A stretch of DNA of 13,617 nt from JANQGH01 sp039030175 (GTDB taxonomy: Bacteria > Pseudomonadota > Alphaproteobacteria > DSM-16000 > Inquilinaceae). This document shows positions 1-6,131 of the stretch, piece by piece. Location of the stretch: contig JBCCER010000117.1 in the NCBI GenBank assembly GCA_039030175.1, forward strand, positions 1 through 13,617, in the 5' to 3' direction. How positions within the stretch are numbered: the stretch's first letter is position 1; every line of letters starts with the position of its first letter. The notes under the pieces are model-generated. The model ran no database searches. It saw only the letters and a program-made list of their open reading frames with translations, and had not been told where the DNA came from. Both the position numbers and the translations under genes were made by a program.

Positions 1-137
1 CCCGAATTGCGGTCCTTCCAGCTTTCCGAGGTGGCGACGGACAGGTTGCACACCCGCCCGCCGCTTTGCATGGTCCGGACTTCCGGATCGCGTCCTAGGT
101 TGCCGACCAAAATAACTTTGTTGACGCTTCCTGCCAT
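1..137 (-). CDS. ssb: Single-stranded DNA-binding protein SSB, N-terminal fragment
   Basis: Only the first 45 codons lie in the window; the gene runs off the left edge. The minus strand from the ATG at 135-137 reads MAGSVNKVILVGNLGRDPEV, then RTMQSGGRVCNLSVATSESW and KDRNSG. This is the characteristic start of bacterial SSB: the first strands of the OB fold, with the VNKVILVGNLG and GRDPEVR motifs and the conserved SW(K)D segment. SSB coats single-stranded DNA in replication, recombination and repair and works as a homotetramer in the cytoplasm. The purine stretch GAGGAC abuts the ATG and ACAGGG lies ten bases further up, so the Shine-Dalgarno site is not clear-cut. The gene is 50 bases downstream of the GST-like gene on the same strand and points away from uvrA, as in many proteobacteria where ssb and uvrA are neighbours. 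Identification is firm. Confidence 0.93.
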   Translation of the reverse strand, partial: MAGSVNKVILVGNLGRDPEVRTMQSGGRVCNLSVATSESWKDRNS

Positions 138-147
138 GTCCTCGCTA

Positions 148-179
148 CCCTGTCCGATGATCGTCACCATCCGTCAGGG
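148..179 (-). repeat. Imperfect hairpin between the GST-like gene and ssb
   Basis: The 50-base gap holds an inverted repeat with arms CCCTG (148-152) and CAGGG (175-179). Inside is a second stem, GATG/CATC, separated by a 3x3 internal loop. It follows the GST stop codon but has no T-run, so it could be a weak terminator, a processing site or chance. No convincing ssb promoter is visible in the gap, so ssb may be read through from upstream (inference). Confidence 0.3.
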
Positions 180-187
180 TTAGGCCG

Positions 188-817
188 TCAGGACGATGGC
201 GGGGGTGGTGGCACTGTCGTCGAGGCGCTTTCCCGCTGTTCCATGCGGTCCGCCCAATCGGCAAGTGCGTGTCGTTCAGCGATCATGGGGCCAACTTCCG
301 CGTCGGAACGCAAGTACCAAATGATCGGGAACGCCATATAGTCCGCAATACTCGGACCACTGCCCGCGAAATAGCCGGAGTCGCCCAAGGCCGCGTTCAT
401 TGCATCGAACTGCGGACCAAGCTTCTCACGAGCCTCCTGAAGCGCTGCTTGGTCAGGTCCGCTCTCAGGCGCGAAAATCTTTTTCAAGAGATAGTCTTTG
501 ATCGCCACCGGATAGACGTAGTCGATAATCGCGCTGTTCCACTGAGACATCTTGGCCTGTCCGACCGGATCAGCCGGCTGCAAGCTAGGACCATCGAACG
601 CGCCATCGGCATATTGACCAATGGCAATCGTCTCAAACAACTGCACGTCGCCATGTTTGAAAGCCGGGATCTTGCCAAACGGGTGCAGTGCGTAAAGCGC
701 GTCTGAGCCCAGCTCTACTGGCTCGAGCGTGTGATCGACGCCCTTTTCCTTGAGCATCATGAGAGCAGATCGCGTGTAAGTGCTCTGCGGAATGCCGTAA
801 ACGGTCGCTTGAGTCAT
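188..817 (-). CDS. Glutathione S-transferase-like protein
   Basis: A 209-residue protein with the two-domain GST layout. The N-terminal thioredoxin-like half begins TQATVYGIPQSTYTRSALMM. It includes HPFGKIPAF with the cis-proline (about residue 54) and LFETIAIGQY, where the E-[ST]-x-A-I glutathione-binding motif is expected. The C-terminal half is helical, with YFAGSGPSIADYMAFPII matching the conserved N-capping box (S/T-x-x-D). Such enzymes conjugate or reduce electrophiles with glutathione in the cytosol; the substrate cannot be read. Two ATGs are possible. The one ending at 817 has GGGAG at 824-828, six bases away, so I prefer it to the ATG at 818-820, only three bases away. The C-terminus ends oddly in TTVPPPPPSS. 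The gene is followed by ssb and preceded by a strong palindrome at 842-853. Confidence 0.85.
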   Translation of the reverse strand: MTQATVYGIPQSTYTRSALMMLKEKGVDHTLEPVELGSDALYALHPFGKIPAFKHGDVQLFETIAIGQYADGAFDGPSLQPADPVGQAKMSQWNSAIIDYVYPVAIKDYLLKKIFAPESGPDQAALQEAREKLGPQFDAMNAALGDSGYFAGSGPSIADYMAFPIIWYLRSDAEVGPMIAERHALADWADRMEQRESASTTVPPPPPSS

Positions 818-841
818 CATCGTCTCCCATTGTTAGACTAC

Positions 842-853
842 GCTTACGTAAGC
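842..853. promoter_or_regulatory. Candidate operator, perfect 12-bp palindrome
   Basis: GCTTACGTAAGC is a perfect palindrome lying 25 bases upstream of the preferred GST start. A second TTAC-N5-GTAA element lies at 860-872, about 18 bp away centre to centre. On the minus strand a weak promoter can be drawn with -35 TTTACT (868-873), a 17-base spacer and -10 TACGTA (845-850), so the palindrome would cover the -10 region and could act as a repressor site. No regulator gene is adjacent. The palindrome is seen directly; the function is inferred. Confidence 0.45.
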
Positions 854-891
854 AATTGGTTACCATAAGTAAAGCGGCACCGAGATACCTC

Positions 892-908
892 CTGACAGCA
901 TGCTGCCG
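892..908. repeat. Palindromic repeat, copy 1 (upstream of the amidase gene)
   Basis: CTGACAGCATGCTGCCG matches the sequence at 2527-2543 in 16 of 17 positions. Its core CAGCATGCTG is a perfect palindrome. It lies 112 bases before the amidase ATG, in the divergent gap between the GST and amidase genes. It is followed by a small stem AGCGA/TCGCT (911-915 / 921-925). It could be an operator or an interspersed palindromic repeat. Confidence 0.55.
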
Positions 909-1020
909 ATAGCGAGATCATCGCTGATCTGATTTTGAGTTTTCAGCCAGTCCCAATACTGTGGACGGATTGATGCCACCTGGACCGACACCCGCCACAA
1001 ATTTTTCGAAAGGGTCACTC

Positions 1021-2502
1021 ATGCCTCCCGCAAACGACCTCGCTGCAATCGGCACAGTCGAACTTGCCCAGCGGATACGAAAGGGTGAGCTGTCGGCCGT
1101 CGAGGTGACTCAAGCCACGATCGAACGCGTCGAACGGCGGAACCCCAGCCTGAACGCCTTGGTTTACATGGCGTTCGACGAAGCGCTGGACCGTGCGCGC
1201 GAGGCTGATGACGTGCTGCGCAAGGGCGAAGCCATTGGGCCGCTTCACGGCGTTCCAACGGCTTTGAAAGACATCACCGGCTTCAAGCCAGGCTGGCCGG
1301 CCACATGGGGCGGCATTCGCGCGCTGAAGGACAATCGCACGGAGCTGAGCGGTCTCTATACCGAGCGGATGGAACGTGCTGGCGCTATCATCATCGGCCG
1401 AACGAACGCACCAACGATGGGTTTTCGCGGCACTTGCGACAACTATCTGTTCGGCGCGACGCGCAACCCATTCGACCTCTCCAGAAACAGTGGCGGCTCG
1501 TCCGGCGGCAGCTCGGCGGCCGTGGCGGACGGCTTGCTGTCTTTGGCGGAAGCAACCGACGGCGGCGGGTCGATCCGTATTCCCGCGTCGTGGTGCGGCG
1601 TCTATGGATACAAGCCTTCCTTCGGCCGCGTTCCGCATATCGCACGGCCAAATGCCTTCAACGGCGTCAACCCGTTCATCTTCCTCGGATCAGTCACTCG
1701 CTCCGTTGAGGATGCGGCGTTGGCAATGAACGTGCTGGCGGGCGGCGATCCCCGAGATCCGCTGTCGGCGCCGGACACGGTGGATTTTGCCGCGGCAACG
1801 AAACGGTCGATCCAGGGATTGCGCATCGCTTATAGCCCCGATCTTGACGTGTTTCCCGTTGACCCTCGCGTCGAGGCCGCTGTGTCGAAAGCAGTAGCGG
1901 CGTTTGAAGAGAGTGGCGCGACGGTCGATACGGTTAAGCTGGGAATCACGATTCCGCAGCAGGAACTCAGCGACCTCTGGTGCCGCCTGATCATTCCACT
2001 CAGCCTGTTCGATTTCGATCAATTGAAGGCTGACGGACTTGATCTGCTCGGAGACCATGCGGACGATTTTCCGCCCGAGTATTTGCATTGGCTTGAGGTG
2101 GGGCGGCATCAGACGGCCGTCGACTTCCTGCGCGACCAGGCAATGCGGACGGAAATCTTCGACGCTGTCCAAGGGGTTTTCGAAGGATATGACTTGCTCA
2201 TTACCCCGACGCTTGCCTGCTTGCCGGTTAAAAATGCAGACAATGGCAATACGGTCGGGCCAAACGAGATCAACGGCGAGACCGTCGATCCGCTCATCGG
2301 GTGGTGCCTGACCTATCCGATTAACTTCACGGGCCATCCAGCCGCGTCGATCCCAGCGGGCCTTGTCGACGGCTTGCCCGTCGGCATGCAGATTGTTGGC
2401 CGGTTGGGTGCGGATGGCGACGTGATGGCAGCTAGCGCGGAGTTTGAGCGCATCCGCCCTTGGAAAGACAGCTACAAGATCTGCGAAGATCGGCCGATCT
2501 GA
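1021..2502 (+). CDS. Amidase-signature family hydrolase
   Basis: A 493-residue enzyme of the amidase-signature family, which hydrolyses C-N (amide) bonds through a Ser-cisSer-Lys triad. Counting from the ATG at 1021, Lys83 sits in VPTALKDITG, the cis-Ser is Ser160 in the NSGGSSGGSS motif, and the nucleophile is Ser184 in TDGGGSIRIPAS. The 24-residue Ser-Ser spacing matches the family. The length is normal for a single-domain amidase. The family includes GatA, but no gatB or gatC is adjacent and the substrate-side sequence does not look like GatA, so a stand-alone aliphatic or aryl amidase is likelier; the substrate is unknown. In-frame GTG (961) and ATG (973) also exist. I chose 1021 because AAAGGG at 1009-1014 gives a six-base spacer. 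The gene lies between two copies of a palindrome and breaks up the ssb-uvrA pair. Confidence 0.9.
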   Translation: MPPANDLAAIGTVELAQRIRKGELSAVEVTQATIERVERRNPSLNALVYMAFDEALDRAREADDVLRKGEAIGPLHGVPTALKDITGFKPGWPATWGGIRALKDNRTELSGLYTERMERAGAIIIGRTNAPTMGFRGTCDNYLFGATRNPFDLSRNSGGSSGGSSAAVADGLLSLAEATDGGGSIRIPASWCGVYGYKPSFGRVPHIARPNAFNGVNPFIFLGSVTRSVEDAALAMNVLAGGDPRDPLSAPDTVDFAAATKRSIQGLRIAYSPDLDVFPVDPRVEAAVSKAVAAFEESGATVDTVKLGITIPQQELSDLWCRLIIPLSLFDFDQLKADGLDLLGDHADDFPPEYLHWLEVGRHQTAVDFLRDQAMRTEIFDAVQGVFEGYDLLITPTLACLPVKNADNGNTVGPNEINGETVDPLIGWCLTYPINFTGHPAASIPAGLVDGLPVGMQIVGRLGADGDVMAASAEFERIRPWKDSYKICEDRPI

Positions 2503-2525
2503 GGCTTAGGCCAAGTCTTCAGCCC

Positions 2526-2556
2526 GCTGACAGCATGCTGTCGGCAGCCTGTCAGC
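2526..2556 (+). repeat. Palindromic repeat, copy 2, inside a larger hairpin
   Basis: GACAGCATGCTGTC (2529-2542) is a perfect 14-bp palindrome, 26 bases after the amidase stop and matching copy 1 at 892-908. The same bases also belong to a longer hairpin. GCTGACAG (2526-2533) pairs with CTGTCAGC (2549-2556). After a CAT bulge, GCTG pairs with CAGC across a TCGG tetraloop, giving twelve base pairs in all. Two mutually exclusive folds are therefore possible, a palindrome for protein binding or self-pairing and an RNA hairpin. Confidence 0.55.
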
Positions 2557-2564
2557 TATGCGGC

Positions 2565-2581
2565 GCGAGAGTCGCTTTTTT
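2565..2581 (+). terminator. Possible Rho-independent terminator after the amidase gene
   Basis: GCGA-GAG-TCGC followed at once by six T residues (2576-2581). The stem is only four base pairs, weak for an intrinsic terminator, although the 12-bp hairpin at 2526-2556 lies just upstream and may help. It would separate amidase from uvrA transcription. Confidence 0.35.
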
Positions 2582-2653
2582 GGCCCCCCTCGCCCATATT
2601 GAGCACGGGTGCGGCGCGGAGTCGGCCGTGCCATCCCGAACCGGTGGATGTGG

Positions 2654-5506
2654 ATGCACAAGTCGATAAGCGTGCGCGGTGCGCGTGAGCATAATCTCAA
2701 AAATGTCGATGTAGACCTGCCGCGCGACAGTCTCGTGGTGATTACCGGTCTTTCGGGCTCCGGCAAGTCTTCTCTGGCGTTCGACACGATCTATGCCGAG
2801 GGCCAGCGCCGCTATGTCGAAAGCCTGTCGGCCTATGCGCGCCAGTTCCTGGAGCTGATGCAAAAGCCGGATGTCGATTCGATCGAAGGTCTGTCGCCAG
2901 CGATCTCGATTGAGCAGAAAACCACGAGCCGCAACCCGCGCTCCACCGTTGGCACGGTAACCGAGATTTACGACTATATGCGGCTGCTTTGGGCGCGCGT
3001 AGGCATCCCCTACTCGCCCGCCACTGGCTTGCCGATCGAAAGCCAGACGGTCAGCCAGATGGTCGACCGCATTCTGACAATGGAGGAAGGCACACGGCTA
3101 TACCTCCTGGCGCCCATCGTGCGCGGTCGGAAGGGTGAGTACCGCAAGGAACTGGCCGATCTACGCAAACGTGGCTTTCAGCGGGTGAAGATCGACGGCG
3201 AGCTTTACGAGATCGACGAGGCCCCTGCCCTCAACAAGAAGGTCAAGCACGACATCGAAGTTGTGGTCGACCGGCTGGTGCTGCGGGACGGGCTGGGCAA
3301 TCGCATCGCTGATTCGGTCGAGACGGCGCTAGAACTGGCCGACGGTCTGTGCTTTGCGGAGGATGCCACGACCGGCGAGCGAACCGTCTTCTCGGCGAAG
3401 TTCGCCTGCCCGGTCTCGGGGTTCACCATCGACGAGATCGAACCGCGGCTGTTTTCGTTCAACAACCCGTTCGGCGCATGCCCAGCGTGCGATGGGCTAG
3501 GCACTAAGCTGGTCTTTGACCCGGAATTAATCGTGCCAGATGAGACCAAAAGCCTGGACGGCGGCGCGATTGCGCCTTGGGCCAATTCGTCATCGCAGTA
3601 TTATCGTCAGACCCTTGAGAGCATCGCGCGGCATTTCGATGTTTCGATGTCGATGCCTTGGTCTGAACTGCCAGAGAAGGTGCGTAAGGTTATCCTCCAC
3701 GGCTCCGGCGGCAAGACGATACCGCTGGAATACGATGACGGGCTGCGCTCGTACAAAACCAACAAGGCGTTCGAGGGCATCGTGCCCAATATGACCCGCC
3801 GCTATCGCGAAACGGACAGCTCGTGGGTGCGCGATGAGTTGGGCAAATACCAAAACGCCATGCTCTGCGAGACCTGCCAAGGCCAGCGGCTGAAGCCAGA
3901 AGCGCTCGCGGTCAAGATCGACCACATGACGATTAGCACGGTGGCTGACTTCTCGATCGGTCATGCGACCGAATGGTTCGCATCGCTCAACGACAAGCTG
4001 TCGCCCAAGGATCAGGAAATTGCCTCCCGTATTCTCAAGGAAATCAACGAGCGGCTTGGTTTCCTGTCTAGTGTTGGGCTTGGCTACCTGACGCTGTCAC
4101 GCACATCGGGTACTCTGTCGGGCGGGGAGAGTCAGCGCATTCGTCTGGCGTCCCAAATTGGCTCTGGCCTGACCGGTGTGCTGTACGTGCTGGACGAACC
4201 GTCTATCGGCTTGCACCAGCGTGACAATGATCGACTGCTGGCCACTCTCAGACGCCTTCGCGATCTCGGTAACACTGTGGTGGTCGTCGAGCATGACGAG
4301 GACGCGATTCGCAGCGCCGATCATGTGCTGGATATGGGCCCAGGGGCCGGTGTCCATGGCGGCCAACTGGTCGCAAGCGGCCCGCCTGCCGCGATTATGT
4401 CGAACCCGAACAGCCTGACAGGCCAATACTTAACCGGCATGCAGCAAATCCCCGTGCCGGATGCGCGTCGTAAGAACAAGCGTGGCAAAGTGCTCAAGCT
4501 GTTCGGAGCTAAAGCCAATAACCTCAAGAATGTCAATTTGGCCCTGCCGCTGGGCGTTCTGACTTGCATCACAGGCGTTTCCGGCGGCGGCAAATCCTCG
4601 CTGGTGGTCGAAACCCTTTACAAGGCGCTGGCTAAGCAACTGAACGGCGCCCGCGAGCATGCTGGAGAGCATGATCGCATCGAGGGCATGCAGCATCTCG
4701 ACAAAATCATCGATATCGATCAGTCGCCGATCGGTCGCACCCCCCGTTCCAACCCGGCCACCTATACCGGCGCCTTCACACCGATTCGGGAGTGGTTCGC
4801 CGGTCTGCCGGAGGCAAAGGCGCGCGGTTACGGCCCTGGCCGCTTCTCGTTCAACGTCAAAGGCGGACGGTGCGAGGCCTGCCAGGGCGACGGCGTCATC
4901 AAGATCGAGATGCATTTTCTGCCTGACGTCTATGTTCAGTGCGACGTGTGCCAGGGCAGCCGCTACAATCGCGAGACACTTGAAATCTTGTATCGTGACA
5001 AATCGATCGCAGGCGTTCTTGACATGACAGTCGAAGAAGGTGCGGCTTTCTTCAAGGCCGTGCCATCTATCCGGGACAAACTGGAAACCTTGCGCCGAGT
5101 CGGCCTCGGCTACATCAAGATCGGGCAACCGGCCACCACCTTGTCTGGCGGCGAGGCTCAGCGCGTCAAGCTTGCAAAGGAACTGTCACGCAGGGCAACC
5201 GGCCGCACGCTCTACATCCTGGACGAACCGACCACGGGTCTGCATTTCGACGATGTACGTAAACTGCTTGAAGTGCTGCACGAACTCACGGACCAGGGCA
5301 ATACGATGGTCGTGATCGAGCACAATCTGGAAGTCATCAAGACCGCCGACTGGATTGTTGACCTTGGCCCGGAAGGGGGCGATGGCGGCGGCGAGATTGT
5401 CGCCGAGGGCACGCCTGAGATCGTCGCGTCGATCGAGCGGAGTTATACCGGACAATATCTGGCGAGCTATTTGGGGCGTACCGAAGAAGGCCGAAAAAGA
5501 GCCTGA
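2654..5506 (+). CDS. uvrA: Excinuclease ABC subunit A (UvrA)
   Basis: UvrA is the damage-recognition ATPase of nucleotide excision repair; as a dimer it loads UvrB at lesions. All hallmarks of the two tandem ABC modules are present (950 residues from this start). They are Walker A TGLSGSGKSS with Lys38, signature LSGGESQ (488-494), Walker B LDEP (513-516), second Walker A GVSGGGKSS with Lys647, second signature LSGGEAQ (830-836) and Walker B LDEP (856-859). The essential C-terminal zinc finger is intact (Cys740, Cys743, Cys763, Cys766). The first zinc site reads Cys252-Pro-Val-Ser255 with Cys276 and Cys279, so one ligand is replaced. Upstream in-frame GTG 2609 and ATG 2648 exist; ATG 2654 has GGTGG at 2643-2647 with a six-base spacer and gives the usual MHKSISVRGAREHNLKN start. 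The gene converges with the channel gene, nine bases apart. Confidence 0.97.
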   Translation: MHKSISVRGAREHNLKNVDVDLPRDSLVVITGLSGSGKSSLAFDTIYAEGQRRYVESLSAYARQFLELMQKPDVDSIEGLSPAISIEQKTTSRNPRSTVGTVTEIYDYMRLLWARVGIPYSPATGLPIESQTVSQMVDRILTMEEGTRLYLLAPIVRGRKGEYRKELADLRKRGFQRVKIDGELYEIDEAPALNKKVKHDIEVVVDRLVLRDGLGNRIADSVETALELADGLCFAEDATTGERTVFSAKFACPVSGFTIDEIEPRLFSFNNPFGACPACDGLGTKLVFDPELIVPDETKSLDGGAIAPWANSSSQYYRQTLESIARHFDVSMSMPWSELPEKVRKVILHGSGGKTIPLEYDDGLRSYKTNKAFEGIVPNMTRRYRETDSSWVRDELGKYQNAMLCETCQGQRLKPEALAVKIDHMTISTVADFSIGHATEWFASLNDKLSPKDQEIASRILKEINERLGFLSSVGLGYLTLSRTSGTLSGGESQRIRLASQIGSGLTGVLYVLDEPSIGLHQRDNDRLLATLRRLRDLGNTVVVVEHDEDAIRSADHVLDMGPGAGVHGGQLVASGPPAAIMSNPNSLTGQYLTGMQQIPVPDARRKNKRGKVLKLFGAKANNLKNVNLALPLGVLTCITGVSGGGKSSLVVETLYKALAKQLNGAREHAGEHDRIEGMQHLDKIIDIDQSPIGRTPRSNPATYTGAFTPIREWFAGLPEAKARGYGPGRFSFNVKGGRCEACQGDGVIKIEMHFLPDVYVQCDVCQGSRYNRETLEILYRDKSIAGVLDMTVEEGAAFFKAVPSIRDKLETLRRVGLGYIKIGQPATTLSGGEAQRVKLAKELSRRATGRTLYILDEPTTGLHFDDVRKLLEVLHELTDQGNTMVVIEHNLEVIKTADWIVDLGPEGGDGGGEIVAEGTPEIVASIERSYTGQYLASYLGRTEEGRKRA

Positions 5507-5515
5507 TGGCCTCCC

Positions 5516-5947
5516 TTACGATGTCTCGTGCGGCAACAAACGAGATAGCAAGCCGGCCAAGAAGGCCGTGCTCAATCCAAAGGTCAGCAAACCGGTGACC
5601 GCCGCCATGGCACCGAAGACCTGGAAGTCGTCGGCGAGTGTGACGTCGCCGTATCCAAGCGTTGTGTATGTGACCAGCGAGAAATAGATCGACCGCCCAA
5701 CATCGTGCAGGGCGCCCATCAAGATAAATACACCCGCCCAGATCCAGACTTGTAGCGTGTGAGAGAAAACGACGGTGCCGAACACTGCGCCGATCAACAC
5801 CCCACTTCGATGGGAAGCTCTAAAGTGAGCAAGATTGCGTCCGACCCGGACGAGCATACCGGCAGCCCAGACCAGAACCACGACATGCACCAGGGAACAG
5901 CCGATAAGCACCGCGGTGCCCAGCAGGATCTGAGTAAATGTGCCCAT
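5516..5947 (-). CDS. Small potassium-channel-like membrane protein (ion channel domain)
   Basis: A 143-residue integral membrane protein with a potassium-selectivity-filter motif. Hydrophobic helices lie at about 8-33, 48-80 and 107-136, with a pore helix and the filter TTLGYGD (95-101) before the last one. That is a two-helix pore module plus one extra N-terminal helix. No cytoplasmic RCK/TrkA-N or voltage-sensor domain is present, so gating is unknown. Proteins of this size are annotated as ion channel family / Kch-like. It would conduct K+ across the inner membrane (inference from the filter). An ATG ten codons upstream (5975-5977) is also in frame. I prefer the ATG at 5945-5947 because GAGGG (5955-5959) sits seven bases away, while the upstream ATG has only a weak AGG next to it. 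The gene converges on uvrA and diverges from the CoA-transferase. Confidence 0.83.
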   Translation of the reverse strand: MGTFTQILLGTAVLIGCSLVHVVVLVWAAGMLVRVGRNLAHFRASHRSGVLIGAVFGTVVFSHTLQVWIWAGVFILMGALHDVGRSIYFSLVTYTTLGYGDVTLADDFQVFGAMAAVTGLLTFGLSTAFLAGLLSRLLPHETS

Positions 5948-6031
5948 GCGCAGGCCCTCTTTGACGTTGTCTGACATCCTAGACTGACGAGTATTAGCTT
6001 CCCGTCCAAATGGAAACTGTGTGTAAAACCG

Positions 6032-6057
6032 GACCAGTTGCTAACGACTGGGTGGTC
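6032..6057. repeat. Imperfect inverted repeat in the channel / CoA-transferase gap
   Basis: GACCAGT (6032-6038) pairs with ACTGG (6047-6051) and then, after a three-base bulge, with GTC (6055-6057). It sits in the 184-base divergent gap and might be an operator or a leader structure. Weakly supported. Confidence 0.25.
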
Positions 6058-6075
6058 GAAGCATATCCGGACGAA

Positions 6076-6104
6076 TTGACGGCTGGCGGTGTTCCATCGA
6101 TACA
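6076..6104 (+). promoter_or_regulatory. Candidate sigma-70-type promoter of the CoA-transferase gene
   Basis: -35 TTGACG (6076-6081, five of six to TTGACA), a 17-base spacer and -10 GATACA (6099-6104, three of six). Transcription would begin near 6111, leaving a leader of about 20 bases that contains the Shine-Dalgarno site GAGGTG at 6121-6126. Spacing is ideal; the -10 match is modest. Confidence 0.42.
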
Positions 6105-6131
6105 GAGTGGCAAACACAAAGAGGTGCGCCT

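Noticed and set aside
961..1020. N-terminal extension of the amidase from GTG 961 or ATG 973
   Set aside because: The residues do not look like an amidase N-terminus, and ATG 1021 has a clear AAAGGG six bases upstream.
1015..1638. Long open frame on the minus strand inside the amidase gene (207 codons)
   Set aside because: It is fully antisense to a gene with intact catalytic motifs, has no recognisable domain and an Arg/Ala-rich composition typical of a coding shadow in GC-rich DNA.
1690..2337. Second minus-strand open frame under the amidase gene (215 codons)
   Set aside because: It is antisense to a well-supported gene, with no motif and no ribosome-binding site.
892..2543. The repeated palindrome as the terminal repeats of an insertion sequence around the amidase gene
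   Set aside because: There is no transposase and no target-site duplication that I can see, and the repeats are themselves palindromic, so they do not define inverted ends. Kept only as a repeat pair.
2638..2656. Possible SOS box at GAAC before uvrA
   Set aside because: A single GAAC without a partner seven bases away; it overlaps the ribosome-binding region and is not a LexA box.
4430..5128. Minus-strand open frame of 232 codons inside uvrA
   Set aside because: It is antisense to the second ATPase module and zinc finger of UvrA; its composition reflects the complementary strand.
5794..6117. Minus-strand open frame overlapping the start of the channel gene (107 codons)
   Set aside because: It lies in a different frame from the channel, with no hydrophobic or domain pattern; the frame with TTLGYGD is the real one.
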